NCBI GenBank assembly: GCA_024509875.1 | Contig: JAMPIV010014135.1 | Coordinates: 248,001-312,000 of the forward strand | Length of the DNA: 64,000 nucleotides | Direction: 5' to 3' | DNA from: Oreohelix idahoensis | Taxonomy: Eukaryota > Mollusca > Gastropoda > Stylommatophora > Oreohelicidae | Part shown: piece after piece, positions 21,305-33,045 of the stretch | Position numbering within the stretch: position 1 is the first letter of the stretch | How the letters are laid out: the number at the start of each line of letters is the position of its first letter | Made by a program: the position numbers and the translations under genes | Notes under the pieces: model-generated | Database searches by the model: none | What the model saw: only the letters and a program-made list of their open reading frames with translations | What the model was told of the DNA's origin: nothing

Positions 21305-21565
21305 TAATTTCCAGGTTTGTGGAGTCGGCCAACACATTTTCCTACTCGGACTCCCGCAATTTCCGACTCCGACTTGTTTTTTCTTTAATTAGTCAAAATG
21401 GCACAAAATCCCGAGCCCGGACATTTTTTACCGACTGACGTTTTTTTTAAATTAGTCAATGGCACAAAATTCGGAGTCCGGACATTTTTTACTGAATCTG
21501 ACTCTACTAAAAAACGATCGACTCCGTGATTTCGCAAACTTCCTTCAATATTATCAGTTCCCCGA
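21305..21565. repeat. GGAGTCGG-rich MITE-like repeat
   Basis: Alternating 'tgtggagtcggcc', 'ttccgactccgac', 'aattcggagtccggac' and 'atcgactccgtg' motifs in mixed orientation over about 250 bp, with a duplicated 'aattagtcaa..tggcacaaaat' block. Similar short 'gtggagtcgg' repeats are scattered in many animal genomes. A tiny relative is at 11088-11121. Confidence 0.5.
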
Positions 21566-21959
21566 GGAGCACAGGCCATACTGTATATAGATATATAAAA
21601 TCTTCCTCTCTTGTACCATCCATTCGAGGCCCCTCCATGTCACCTCTATGTATTCCCTTCACGTCTCCCTGCAGTTCCGGCCTACTTAAGCTAATGGACT
21701 GACTTTATTATCTGATTGTTTATCAGACATATACATTTAATATTTAATGTATTGTTATTACATGCGGCCGAATGTTCTGCTTGCCGGCGCACTTATTTTT
21801 TTTCCTTACGGATGTTTGCATATACACGTCATCATACACACGTACATGCACATATGCATTTATATGTCGCCTATAATATAAATCCTGCATAAACGAACAT
21901 ATTCACAAAAAATCCATCCACATACACAGGTACGCCAGCACATACCGGTTTTATGTGGC

Positions 21960-22145
21960 TCTTAAAATGTAACGGTACTCCTGCTTAGTAAATACTGCTG
22001 TAGGGGAGTGAAGTGTCAGAGAGACTATTCCAGCTTCATTAGTAGGGGTGACATGTTCTCTTCCTCGATGACTTGCCTTCCCGAACTCAAGAGAAGAGTC
22101 AGGTACCCATTTACGGCTAAGGACGGACTGACAGTAATCTGGGCC
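21960..22145 (-). mobile_element. SINE-A, partial copy
   Basis: Body only: 'tactgctgtaggggagtg', 'gtgtcagagagacta', 'ttcccgaactcaagag', 'aggtacccatttacggct'. The tRNA head expected at the right is missing or too diverged. Confidence 0.6.
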
Positions 22146-22739
22146 CCCTGGCAATAAAGGATTGTTTACTTGGCGGTTAAGCTAGACGGAGGCTAAGGGG
22201 GAGTGGCCCGCTACCGCTGTTGGACCTAGGTCCGCCTCTGCCAAATGCTTATGCATTCTATCAACCAGAGAAGATCATTAAGGAGTCTAGAACATGTAAT
22301 CGATGCTCACTGATAACACAAAGGGAATTAGCAACCAGCAAAAAAAGGACTTGGCTAGACTTCTCGACCCTTTCTTTCTATCCGTTTTTTTTTAATTTAT
22401 AAGTGCCCATCACGTGACTTTGCCCAAAGCAGTATAATTAGGTCAATCTTTTTTGTCCTTTGCGTGCTTGAGTGAATTTGCGAGACGAAAGGGGCTTTAC
22501 AAATGTAATCCCTTTTCACGAAGACAAATTCAAAGCAATAAAATAGGCCGATACCAGATTCTGAGCAATCCCCCCCCCCATGAATGTTCAAAGAAATGAT
22601 TTTAACAAAAAGTCCATCAGACTTTGACGTCTTGAGACCAGCGTTAGAGGAACGCCATCTGTCCACAGCGTAATTTCAAGCCCAAATAACTGTCACTTCG
22701 AAGGGAGTCACTTAAAAATAACCGCCAATGAATTTTGTG
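22146..22739. other. Unassigned
   Basis: No gene or repeat recognised; C-run at 22569-22579. Confidence 0.35.
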
Positions 22740-22830
22740 AGCGATTTCCTAGATGGTACTAACACCATACTCCCAATATGCCGCAATGGGCGTGTAACGG
22801 GATCCATTACCCCCTTTTACCTAGGTAAAG
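22740..22830 (+). repeat. SINE-4 body fragment
   Basis: 'tagatggtactaacacca', 'atgccgcaatgggcgtgtaac' and 'gggatcc' are the reverse complement of the SINE-4 segment at 20596-20660, so this is a plus-strand piece of the family without its head. Confidence 0.5.
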
Positions 22831-23165
22831 ATGTCCTCGTACCATTAAGAAGCAGCCGATTTCAGCCCGTACGGTACTCCGTATCAATTAATGCCCGCTG
22901 TCTGTCTTGGACGCTTGTAAACCGTAGGTCTGGGGTCGACCTTGATCTACCGTTAATCCCAAGGGATCGTTTGGTAGATTTCTGGGTAGCTGACTGAAGA
23001 AAAAAAAAATTTCAGCTATGTAAATTGTGGACTGGCTCTTTCCTTCCGGCACTTAAAAGTGCCGCCATATTTAAAGGTACTTTCACAACATTCTCACTGA
23101 AAACCCACGTAAGCTTGCTAAAGTTCATTTTATTTATTTTGTTTTCAAAATTCATTTTATATATG

Positions 23166-23300
23166 GGGTTCGGAGTGGCTAAGAGCTATAGCGTTCGCCT
23201 CGAGTTGTAAAGGTACAAGGTTCGATTTCCAGTAGAGGCAATATAATTTATTGAATTGTTTTTCTCAGAATCAGTGGTCCCAATGATGTCATTCCTCCCC
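23166..23300 (+). mobile_element. SINE-1, copy 2
   Basis: Head 'CGGAGTGGCTAAGAG' and B box 'GGTTCGATTTCC', then 'gaggcaatataatttat', a short T-run, 'cagaatcagtggtcc' and 'aatgatgtcat', the same order as 8166-8300. A C-run (23299-23320) follows. Confidence 0.7.
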
Positions 23301-25140
23301 CTCCCCCCCCCCCCCCCCCCCATCTCCTGGGTAGTGAGTGTCGTGAAATCTGATTCACACCCCGTCATTCGTTACCCAAACTGAACGCCATACTTTATAA
23401 ATACCAAAGGATAGCAGAACCAATGAAACGCCGTCTTTATTCGGTTGTTTACAAATAACGATCATTCAGCATGGAGTCTCAAATCTGTGCAAACCCGTTG
23501 GATGTGCAATTTAACTACAGACTTATGAGCGAAGTACAGCATGGCAGAGGTCAAGAAATCACACATAGGAATGGTCTGTGCAAAGATTTCCATGGGAAAT
23601 GCTATAGTAATGGAGAAATCTCGAGTGGAATGCATCGAGACATCAGGCAAGTTCAAAATGTTGCTGTTTAGGCTACGCATAGGATAAAACTAAAGAATGT
23701 AATACAAAGTCAATTATTTAGATGGATGAAGATTAATTCAGGGCATATTTTAAGCCTTAGGTACATAAAATCGCTCCAGGAATAAGGAAGATAATTAAAA
23801 TCTTAGTTTTTCATATTTGCACATCGAGACAAAATTATGCATACATTTTGGGAACTCAAGCACACATTTCGGCAGCTGTTCTCTGTGTCGCGGATGTGAC
23901 CTATTTAAGACCCCGCATCATGCAAATCGAGGCCATAATATTTTGAAAATCACAGCGAGCGCTAAAAGTGTTAATGAAGAGTGCCTTTGCCTTCTGTATC
24001 TGAGAGCAGACCATTATAACCATTAACAGCTCGACTGTATGTGCCTGAGGGTTATATCCTGTCAATCCAACTAACTACACATTAAAAAGTCAGCCACTAC
24101 TGAAGGAACTACTGGTGCAAGCGCCTTTTGAGTTCAGAGGGCCAGTCATCAAGTACCTACCGCCTGGGGGAAGTTCAGTTAATCTTTCCTTCCAGGACAA
24201 GAGTGGAACCGGCTTCATTATACCAGATGAGTAGCCGAACAAGGCTACTGTTTAGAGTATCCAAGTCACACCACGATTACAGACAGTAATATTAAATGAT
24301 GAACACCTGTTTGGGCATGGTTAAAGCCGGTATAAACAATCATTCATTAAATGTGAGAACAGATGACTCTTAAGAGATAAATCTTCTACAACTAGAGTGA
24401 TTTCAACCAAGAGAAAACCTTCTACAAATTTAGGGATTTTTAATTCTTTGGAACAATTTTCAAATGTTTTATTTATTTGCTGTTGTAATTGAATTTTGAG
24501 TTTCTTGAAAGATTTTCAAGCAGAAAATAAGATTTGTAAAAATAAATTGTAAATATTTACCAGCAGACTTACTTAAATTATTTAAGTTAAGTTACAGTTC
24601 TTGTTGGTAGATAGTTTAGTTAATACCCCTAGCAGAGCTAATAATAATTATTATTATAACATAACCAGAGGAGGATCTGGGGAGGAGCAATTATGGACTT
24701 AGAGTAATACATTACCATCTTCTCTAGGAACTTATACAGCTTGATCCTACCATTAATGTCTATACACCCTTACTCATTTCAGAGAAGGGGGTATTACTTA
24801 TAAGACCAGACTCTTATCTGGCACTATCCTGGTATCACCTGATACAACTTTGTGTCCAGGATACTTAATTATTTCAATAAATATCAACCCTCTCGTGACC
24901 GTGAGATCATATAAGGTACTTCATACTTTCACCTTTTCTCCTTGGAATTCTCTATCGCTGACTGTCGAAATATGCTGGGAGACACTATGCGTGTTACCAT
25001 GTTGTCTGTAAATGAAGTTCCTACACCAATCATACTCTAATGAAAGGCGCGTCAGAACGACGACACAATCCATTCTATACCACTGTCTTTTATCTTGCAT
25101 ACACTATAATGTCCACCACTTTGACCTTGTGACCTTACTA
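23301..25140. other. Unassigned, no gene seen
   Basis: Poly-C at 23299-23320. A 66-codon plus frame at 23471-23671 and others have no family resemblance. 24420-24660 is very AT-rich. No exon with convincing splice signals found by eye. Confidence 0.4.
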
Positions 25141-25144
25141 TATG

Positions 25145-25395
25145 GTTTTAAAAAAGGGTAAAGATAGCCTATTAACATATACTACCGCAGGAGAGTCAAG
25201 TTTTAGAGACTTTCACTACTCTAGGTCCAGCTTTATCAGGTATGGTAACCTGTGCCCTTCCTCGCTGCCTTTGCCTTCGTGTACCTATTTACAACTGGGT
25301 ACAGTGGAGAGCGACGTTGTCAAGTTCAATCGCGGTATATGGGTAACTTCTGTCGCAAGAGGCGTGCGCTTTAACCGCGTAGCCAATCGAACGCT
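25145..25395 (-). mobile_element. SINE-A, nearly full copy
   Basis: Blocks 'ataccaccgcaggagag'-type start, 'actctaggtccagc', 'ctgcctttgccttcg', 'gtacctatttacaactggg', then the antisense B box 'aagttcaatcgcgg' and antisense head 'gctttaaccgcgtagccaat' near 25370. The head is more diverged than in 14893-15128. Confidence 0.65.
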
Positions 25396-25530
25396 CTTCT
25401 ATATCTATATATATTCTATATCTTCATATAAAAGACAGCAGATCTGCACAACTATTTTCCCTTTAATTTGTTGCTTACAAAATTGTGCTTTGTCTTCTTC
25501 TTCTTCTTCTGCGTTCGGTTTGTAGTCATG

Positions 25531-25940
25531 CTAAATCAGCAGGCCTGTCGCCAGGACGAAGTCCACAGTCTTTTCCAGGTCGGCGCGGCAGCCCCATAGC
25601 TTCTGCTGGAGCTCATCACCTTTTGGCCAGGTCGCACGTCGCAATTTATCATGGGTTGGACAGTTCTGGAGAATGTGTTCTGGAGTCTGGATATCGGTTC
25701 CACAAGGGCATTCATTCGTGTGGGATATCTTGAGGCGATAGAGATGTCCAAGTAATCTGCAGTGACCAGTTCTCAGGCGGAAAATTGTCGTCTGTTGGTG
25801 TCTGTTTAGGTGGTGGATTGGGTCATCTCTGCTGTATATATCCCCTTCCTCCTTCCACTGATTTTTGTACTTGTTGTGGATGATGGTTTTTGCTTCCCGA
25901 TAGGGCAATGGGTGGCTGTATTGTTCCATTTTACTGCCAC
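25531..25940 (-). pseudogene. Non-LTR C-terminal domain
   Basis: Follows RNase H after a one-base frame change near 25935-25945. Visible: 'HPLPYREAKTIIHNKYKNQW', 'TTIFRLRTGHCRLLGHLYR', then the metal-binding-like 'CPCGTDIQTPEHILQNCP', the usual post-RNase H cysteine/histidine module. It ends 'DFVLATGLLI' and a stop at 25531. Confidence 0.8.
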
Positions 25941-26845
25941 TTCTTGATAAGAGCATCTGCTTTCTCGTTACCAGCGATTCCACAATAGGCAGGTAACCAC
26001 TGAAGGGCAATGGTTGATGACCTTTGGATGATGTTAAGCTCAGATCTGATCTCATTCATCATGTTATCATTTCTGGTGTTTTGTATTGATTCAAGTAATG
26101 ATCTGCAGTCAGTGAAGATTACTATCTTAGCTTGTGGCTGCTGTTCAGGTCTGGTGAGGATCTTCAGGGCTTGCAGTAGTGCCATAGCTTCTGCCCTAAA
26201 ATTGGAGGAGATCTTTCCAGTTGGGAAGGCCTTTCGGATGATCTTTCCATTTAGGAATCTTATAAAAATGCCTCCTCCACCGTTCTTTACTGCCCCCTCA
26301 GCAGATCCATCTGTGTATGCATGTGTCCACTCCTTCGGGTTGTACTTTTCTTCAATCATTTCTTGAGCCAAAGTTTTTAGTTGTTGAGGGGTCAGGTGGC
26401 CTTTCTTTTTTATTTCAGGGACTTCTGTGATGATAGATATATTTCCATGGCAGTCGTCTGGCTCCTCGTAATCAATTAACATTTCAATCTCAGTAGATCG
26501 ATTTGGGAGGAGGTCTTCATGGCATCGATGCAAAAGTTTGTGGATATTTAGGAAGCTGGTTCTTTTCAGCCTGTTCTTTGTCACACTATGGAGTTTGGCA
26601 TGCATTGGATGTCTTGGCATTCGTAGAAGCTTCTCACTGTGAGTGAATACCTTTTCCTCACGTCTGTCATCAAGAGAGCGGATGTTGGTGTATCGCTCCA
26701 TTGCCTGGATTGGAGAAGTCTTCATCCCTCCAGTGATTAGTCTAAGGCCTGAATTTTGCACTTTCCCTAGACATTCTGTGTTTGTTTTAGATGCTGTGGC
26801 CCAGGCTGACATGCCATATTCAAGTACAGGTCTACTGCTTTTATG
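25931..26845 (-). pseudogene. Non-LTR RT thumb and RNase H segment
   Basis: About 300 codons starting in 'PVLEYGMSAWATASKT'. RNase H catalytic positions: D in 'AYTDGSAEG', E in 'NFRAEAMALL', D in 'IFTDCRSLLES', and final D in 'GNEKADAL'. The usual histidine of the 'PAHCGI' motif is tyrosine here (PAYCGI), a probable decay mutation. The segment is joined to the RT core at 26846 after a frame change and what looks like a deletion, since the region normally lying between 'TWKPHI' and 'RPVLEYG' is missing. Confidence 0.85.
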
Positions 26846-27547
26846 TGCGGCTTCCAGGTGAGTCTCTTATCCAACTTGACTCCTAGGTATGTTGGGTTTT
26901 CCTCGATTGGAAGTTCACTTCCATTTAGCTGCAGTTTAATCGTTTCTCGGTGATTTGACAGAGAGAAGCAGGTTGCTACTGTCTTGGAGAGGTTTATCTG
27001 TACTCCCCAATCTGATGCCCATTTACCGATGGTATTTAGCGCTGCTTGCATCCTGAGCTTCGCAGTAGGCAAATGTTCAGCAGCACACCAGGCAGCAAAA
27101 TCATCAGCATGAAGAGCCCTGGAGATATGCCGGGACAGTTTCTCTGCAATATCATTTATATATATGATAAAAAGTGTGGGGGAGATAACTCCTCCTTGTG
27201 GCACACCCTGTTGTAGAGTGACGCGATGGCTCAGTTTCCCGTCAAGTTTTACTCTTGCTGTGCGGTATCGAAGAAAGTCCCGTATCCAGTTGAACATTCT
27301 CCCTTCAATTTTGCTGTTGAGCATCTTAAGGAGGAGTCCTTCTTTCCATACCTTATCAAAGGCTTTTGTCAAGTCTACAAAAACCGCCAGCACTTTCTTT
27401 TTCTCCTGAAAGGCATTTTCTACTTCCTGGGCTAGATATACTAGTTGGTCTTCGGTGCTGCGATTTTTCCTAAATGCTGACTGTGTGTTATTAAGCAGAT
27501 GGTTTTTTTCCAGATGTTTCAGTAATCTTGAGTTCACCATTCTTTCC
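26846..27547 (-). pseudogene. Non-LTR RT core (downstream part)
   Basis: Motifs in order: 'MERMVNSRLLKHLEK', 'QSAFRKNRSTEDQL', 'VFVDLTKAFDKVWKEGLL' (first catalytic D), 'QQGVPQGGVISPTLFIIYIN', 'ALHADDFAAW' (catalytic DD; normally F/Y/MADD), 'NLSKTVATCFS' and 'YLGVKLDKRLTWKPHI'. Its first codons continue directly from the part at 29936 if the LTR at 27553-29930 and one ATTAC are removed. Confidence 0.9.
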
Positions 27548-27552
27548 ATTAC

Positions 27553-29930
27553 TGTCATGAAATATTCTAATCCACATATATAAATTATTAGGTAAATATG
27601 AAGCCTAACAAATAAAATTAATAAAGAGAAGAGCAATGGTAAAATAACAGTGCTGTCACAAAGAATGTACTCGAAATCCCCCTTGTTTTCTGCTTCGTCT
27701 GCAAATTGTAACGCTTTCACGTTGATATAAAAGCTTACTGTTTTATTACCCGCCTTCTTCAATGAAACGTGTGCTGCATTTCTAAGAAAAACATTGAGAC
27801 GTACTGCGTAATGACCTAAATTAATCCTAACATTAATTATACTGCGTTACCAAAACGAACGAACAGATGGACAAAAGGATAAAGAGAGAGGGGAGGGCTG
27901 GAAATCAGGAACGCATGCATCACGCGTGTAAGTCTACATGCACTAATTTTTTTTCAGACGGACAGTGATAAAATACACTACCCTTTCCCAGAGTTAGGTT
28001 TATAAATCATAAAAAACGCTTATTAGGAAAGATAACAATAGATGGGTTTACGGTTGAAAACATAACAGTACCCAGACAGCATATCTTCGAAACAGGAGGT
28101 AGAAAATACATATTTTGAACGCAGCCACGTAGCTCTTTTAAAGTGGGAAAATTGGGTTCCTTAGGGCTTGCTGACAAATAATATGTAAAACGTTACGCCA
28201 ATAGTCCAGGAATTAATAAATTATACCCAAAATAAAATAGTGAGGCTGCCTGACAGCATGAAATCATTTCTGCTCATAAAATTTTTTATAACGTGTTTGA
28301 AAAAAACCTTACGTTACATAAATAGCCTACCATGTAAACTCCAAATTGATTGGAGCGCAACAAATGAAAGCCTAACCACGATTGGTCGAACTATAAATAC
28401 TATCTTTCGTTGTTAGGGGAAACGGGAAAAGGTAACATTTTTTCAAACACTTGTCGAAACGGGGCTCATTGGTCAGACTCGCTGATATACACACTTGGGA
28501 GCGTTAGTTCGAGACCACTTGTTTAAATGATCTTGATAAAGCAACAGTGCGTTGAAGCCAGCTCATAATTGTGTTAAATAAAAGCCTGGAACATAGGCAG
28601 ATGGAAATTTGTGCCAGTTTGTGCCAGAATTCATTGCTAATCAACGTATCTGTGTTATTCGTATGAATTGTGGTAAGCTTGAACCATTCAATATCTTTTA
28701 ATGAAAATTGAATGTGAATTGTTGATTTATGCCTGTATATATATGTGTAGTTCAGTGGCCAACGTGAGGTAAAGCCTGTAATGCTCCAGCCTGAACAGAG
28801 GGTGTCGGAGAGAAGTAAAACGGCATGGAATGGCCAAACAGTACACTGACACCTGGATGATTGAATAGAAAGAAATAATGCTGGAATTGCAGAGGCGTAG
28901 TAACCATTAAGGATGGTAATGCTGGTATAAAGTATTTCAGATGAAGCTGACTGTTGGCCTAACGCTCTGAACGCAATGTTTGTGATGTATTGTGATCAGT
29001 GTAAAAAGAAAATATAAATTAGTTATGAAGTAGAAGGTACATCCTTCTTGATTTCAGGGACAGTGGTCTTGATGGTACTGAGCAGCACCTGGTCAGAGCT
29101 TTGCTGAATCCAGTGTCGGACAGCATACTCCTTGGTCCTTTTAGCTATCAGTGAGGTGTCTCCAGAGCCCAGAGGAGAATTCGAGCAGAGGAGTCCTTTC
29201 CTGCCGCCATCACGCCAGATAAGCTAACTTGGCCAGCTGAGCTCAACATTATGTCCCCTCATCTTGAACTGACTTTGTAAAATTAACATTAAGAGGGGAA
29301 TTTACTTGTCTTAAAATCAGGAACTGTGAACATCTCCAATACTAGTCCCTAAAGACAAACTATTGAAGTCATGATGACAAATACCAACAGAGCTTGAACA
29401 AAACAAAACCAGTATTACCTCATTTTACTACTACTACACAACTGACACACATAGAACATTTGTAATAATATATGTCACTACAATATTCATATTAAATACA
29501 TTCTGTACATAACTTGTAATTTAAATTGATTGTGATTCCTGGTTCCCTTGTAGTTGAATCAGGACACATATTCATTCATGCCAGTAATGAATACATATTG
29601 TTATTTGAAAGTTTATCAGTGACTCTTTTAAGATATCTTTGTAGAGTGTTATATGTATGTGAGTGTCACAGTGTTGTCAAGAGTAGTGGATTAAATTAAA
29701 TTGTTTATCTGTCTGTTGTTGTGACTTACACTTCATCATACACATACCCTAGACACATAACGTAGCATCACACTATTCCAGAATAATTCTGACTGAGATA
29801 TATAGATATGTGGTAGCAAGTAAGGTTATCTATAATACACTACTCTTAATAGATATAGATACCTTCACAGCTGATCTCAGTCAGTACACTAAGTTCCCTA
29901 TAAGTATTTATAACATCCCACTTCACCACA
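27553..29930 (+). mobile_element. 2.38-kb solo LTR, copy 2, inside the non-LTR element
   Basis: TGTCATGAAATATTC at the left and CACTTCACCACA at the right, flanked by ATTAC at 27548-27552 and 29931-29935. It aligns along its length with 17742-20190. The host RT frame closes exactly when the LTR and one ATTAC are taken out, which confirms the boundaries independently. The insertion therefore postdates the non-LTR element. Confidence 0.95.
28392..28398 (+). promoter_or_regulatory. TATA box in LTR copy 2
   Basis: TATAAAT in the position matching 18648-18654, with an inverted CCAAT (GATTGG) about 35 bp upstream also retained. Confidence 0.45.
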
Positions 29931-29935
29931 ATTAC

Positions 29936-31531
29936 CTTACCCAGACAGCTCAGTAGGCTAACTGGTCGGTAGCTGGACTTGCTTGTTTTCTCCTTTTGTT
30001 TCTTTCTGATGGGAACAATGATTGCTTCTCGCCATTGATCTGGAAATTTTCCAGTACTCCATGACTGATTGAAGATTAGGAGGAGCTTGTGCCTGGCTAC
30101 AGGTCCAAGGTTCTTGATCATATCATTTGTGATGCCATCTTTTCCTGGAGCTTTTCTGTTCTTTAGTTTTGTTATGGCAGCACTGAGTTCTCTCATAGTA
30201 AGGGGTGACTTCATGCAGATATCTGGGTTTTGGTGCTTCAGTTTTTCTTTTACTTCCTTACGTACTTCTTGGATCCGTGCATGTGAAAGTGATGTGGTGC
30301 TTTCTTCCTTGTAGAAATCTGCCAGGATGTTTGCTGCCATCTTTCCTGTGTGGTATTTTTCATTTTCCTTGATGACAGTCTTACAGTAGCTGGTTGTTGT
30401 TTCTTCATTTAGCACTCTTGTCAGATTCCATAGTTTGCTTGAGTCCTTTTCCATGTTGAGACTGCTAGTCTTCTGGTGCCAGCTCCTTTGGATTTCAGCT
30501 TTCTTTTGTTCATTGAAAGCTTGTTTTATGCTGTTGTGCCTCTGTGTGTTCTCTAATGTGGGATTTTGCTCCATAGTTTCCCGTGCTTTATTTAATTCAC
30601 TATGGAGTTTTCCCAGGTTGTCACTCCAGTATGGTTTGTAGTCTCGTCGTTTACCTCGTGGAATTGACTTCTTTGCTGCTTGGATGATTGCCTCACTGAT
30701 GATGGAGATGTTTTTATTGATGTTATTTGAGTGGGCAATGTTCTGACAGAAATTGTCAGCTTGTTCTTTAAAAAATCCCCAGTTTGCTTTTTTGAAATTC
30801 CAGCTAGGAGACATATTGATTTCTCCTGCACTTCTTATCTCAGATATCTGTAATGTGACTGGTACATGGTCGCTACCCCCAAGTTGAGTATTTACTGTTC
30901 TGGTGGTGAGTCGATGTATGTCATCTGTAGCCATAGCAAGATCTGGTGTGCTCGTTGTTTTCCATACTCTGGAATAGAACGTGGGCTTATCCTCTGGTTG
31001 GTTTATTAGAATTAGTTTATTCTCTACCATCCAATCTTCCACCTCTTCTCCTCTTGGATCTGTTGCGTTATAGCCCCAGCTGGGTGAGTGGCTATTGAAG
31101 TCACCCATAATGAGGTGTCTCGATGCTGCAAGCTTCACTTTGTGTAGCTCCAGAGTTGTGGTTGGAGGGCTGTAGCAGTTTGTGATCATTAAGTCTCCAC
31201 TGGGCAGCAGTAGTTGGACTGTTATGTATTCAAGTTCGTCCTCACCAGATCTGTGTGTCTCTACTGCTGGGACTGAGGTTTTAATCAGTGTGAGGATTCC
31301 TCCCTTAGTTCTTTTTGCCCTGTCTTGGCGGAAGGATTGGTATCCACGTACAAAGAATCGTTGGGTATCTTTTAGGTGAGTTTCTTGGATGCAGATTATA
31401 TCAATGTTATTTTCCCTGAGGAATTCTTGTAACTCTGGTTTCTTGTTCCTCACTCCTTCTGCATTCCATTGAGCCACTGTAAGATAGTGGGTTGGTTGGT
31501 CAGTTGCTCTACTTTGCCTTCCCCCGACCAT
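29936..31531 (-). pseudogene. Non-LTR endonuclease and RT N-terminus
   Basis: About 530 codons of element sequence, open throughout. APE-type endonuclease at residues 15-230: 'QWNAEGVRNK', E50 in 'ICIQETHL', D144/N146 in 'MGDFNSHSP', and S220-D221-H222 in 'GGSDHVPV', all catalytic positions retained. A lysine/asparagine-rich linker leads to the RT start at about 445-525 ('LKNRKAPGKDGITNDM', 'QWREAIIVPI', 'SSYRPVSLLSCLGK'). After 'GK' the frame runs into the solo LTR and stops at 29846. Start taken at the first Met before the endonuclease; no ORF1 overlap is visible. Confidence 0.9.
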
Positions 31532-32230
31532 TTGGTTGGCAAAGGCACCGGTTGCTTGGGTGGGCCCTTTCGAGGCTAGGGGCCCGGCTCCGCTCCTCCC
31601 CGGTTGTAGCTGATAGGAGCGACGCCATGACGTAAGTCGAGATTGTCACATGACTCCATACCGCAAAAGCGTGTGTGTCCTAATTTTTCCCGGTGTCTGC
31701 GCCGTAGCTAACACACTCCGTCTTCGGCAGGCCGGGTTGTGTTTGTTGTTCAGGGTTGTCTCCCATAGCCTTTCCATCTCCCGGTGGTAGCTGCAAGGCA
31801 GCAGATTGGTTTGTTTACCGAGGTTTACCTTCCCCGTGGCTAGAGCTTATAGCGACTCTTACTCGCTTGATGCACCCGTCATAGGACATATGGGGGATTT
31901 CAGTGGGGGTATCAGTGCCACCTGTTACCCCTCCCCGTCCTGCTGGGAGGACATCGCCGTTTGGTCCGCGACTGCTTATTCGTCCAGCTATGCTGACTTA
32001 ATTCACAGCTGACACACCATATCTAGAGGTCGTTCCACTATCCGCCACCCGTGGACGCGCCTGGTTGGGGTCGGTCGCCCCTTTGCCAGGACTGTGCTTT
32101 GTGTGTTTCTTTGTATATTTCTTTCCAAACTTTTCGGGGGGGTGGGAGGAAGGGGGGGGGGGGGGTGGGGTGGCGGGGGGGGGGATTTGATGTATTACCT
32201 TTGTCATTAAATGTCTTACAGCCGTATTTA
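31532..32230 (-). other. GC-rich leader of the non-LTR element and G-run
   Basis: The stretch just upstream of the endonuclease start is markedly GC-richer than its surroundings up to about 32110, consistent with a 5' UTR/internal promoter. A 60-bp G-rich run with few interruptions lies at 32137-32187. No ORF1-like frame recognised. Confidence 0.4.
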
Positions 32231-32834
32231 ATGTTGTTGAATACCTTTCACATCGGTGTTTACAACAACAAAAAAACTGTCTATCCTTCCTCTCGTCTAT
32301 AGGGGTCGCCTTACCCCGCCAGTCTAGTGGATTTGTTTAATTAAAGCTGCTGGGCTTCTCGCTCTTGTGCAGCCAATACCAAGTTAAAGACTCCTTGTTA
32401 CTATCAACACTATAGATCTAGGCTTTTCCGCCATTCCAAAATAAGTGGAGTTGAAGTCATGAGCTGCAGTTTCTCCAGTTTGGCTTGCATTTAAAGGGTC
32501 ATCACATCTAGTCCCAAGCTAGGAGGAAGAAACGCGTGGAATTCCATTCATCCCTCGCCATCCAAGGGCACTCCAAACACGCAGAGCTAAAATACTGTTC
32601 TCTGGGTAAGACAGCAATTAGGAATAATATGTACCAGACCGTGCTTCTTGGGCAGCTGAAGAGTGATGATGAACCTAACATGGGAAAGGTTCTTGGTTCG
32701 ATCCCCGCAGGGGACTATGATTACAGTATTATTATCTGCTGTTATCCGTTTGCTTCACTCTACCTACCACCTACACCTTTAGTTTAAAAAAATGTATCCT
32801 TCTTAAAATGTATCTCACTGAAGCCCCGTGGATG
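32231..32834. other. Unassigned
   Basis: A B-box-like 'GGTTCGATCCCCGCAGGGG' at about 32695 suggests a tRNA-derived remnant, but no A box at proper distance was found. Nothing else recognised. Confidence 0.3.
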
Positions 32835-33045
32835 TTCCGGGATATCTGAGGAGAAACACAAATAACAGGACTACAGTTCCCTCAGGCATGTCGTAAAGTG
32901 CGACTTCCGTGAGGTTGTGATGGCAACCTCATCAACTAAACAAATTGCTACAGAAACCACTGCAACAAGAACTGGTGAATGTTTAAGTACCGGCTTGTTG
33001 CAAGAGGGCCAGCTGTTGTGGCGGCCACATCGTCCATAAAGCATG
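32835..33045 (+). repeat. Dispersed repeat R1, copy 5
   Basis: 'ccctcaggcatgtcgtaa', 'gtgcgacttccgtgaggttg', 'gatggcaacctcatcaac', 'acagaaaccactgcaaca', 'cggcttgttgcaagaggg' follow the family order. The end is diverged. Confidence 0.6.

Larger units (their letters stand above)
25489..32110 (-). mobile_element. Near full-length non-LTR retrotransposon (EN-RT-RNase H)
   Basis: Reading right to left on the minus strand: a GC-rich leader (about 32110-31532), an endonuclease plus the RT start (31531-29936), then after a solo-LTR insertion the RT core (27547-26846), RNase H (26845-25931) and a C-terminal domain with a CPC...H....C pattern (25940-25531), ending in a (GAA)n tail at 25490-25511. The domain set APE-type endonuclease, RT and RNase H fits the I/Jockey/Ingi-type elements; exact clade not determined. 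No separate ORF1 was recognised. Three frame changes and one internal deletion make it dead. Confidence 0.85.

Noticed and set aside
25931..27762. Host RNase H or RT-like gene
   Set aside because: Domain order, neighbours and frame breaks show it is part of one non-LTR retrotransposon split by an LTR.
32690..32720. tRNA or SINE promoter around a GGTTCGATCCCC box
   Set aside because: No A box at the right distance and no second copy of the surrounding sequence in the window.
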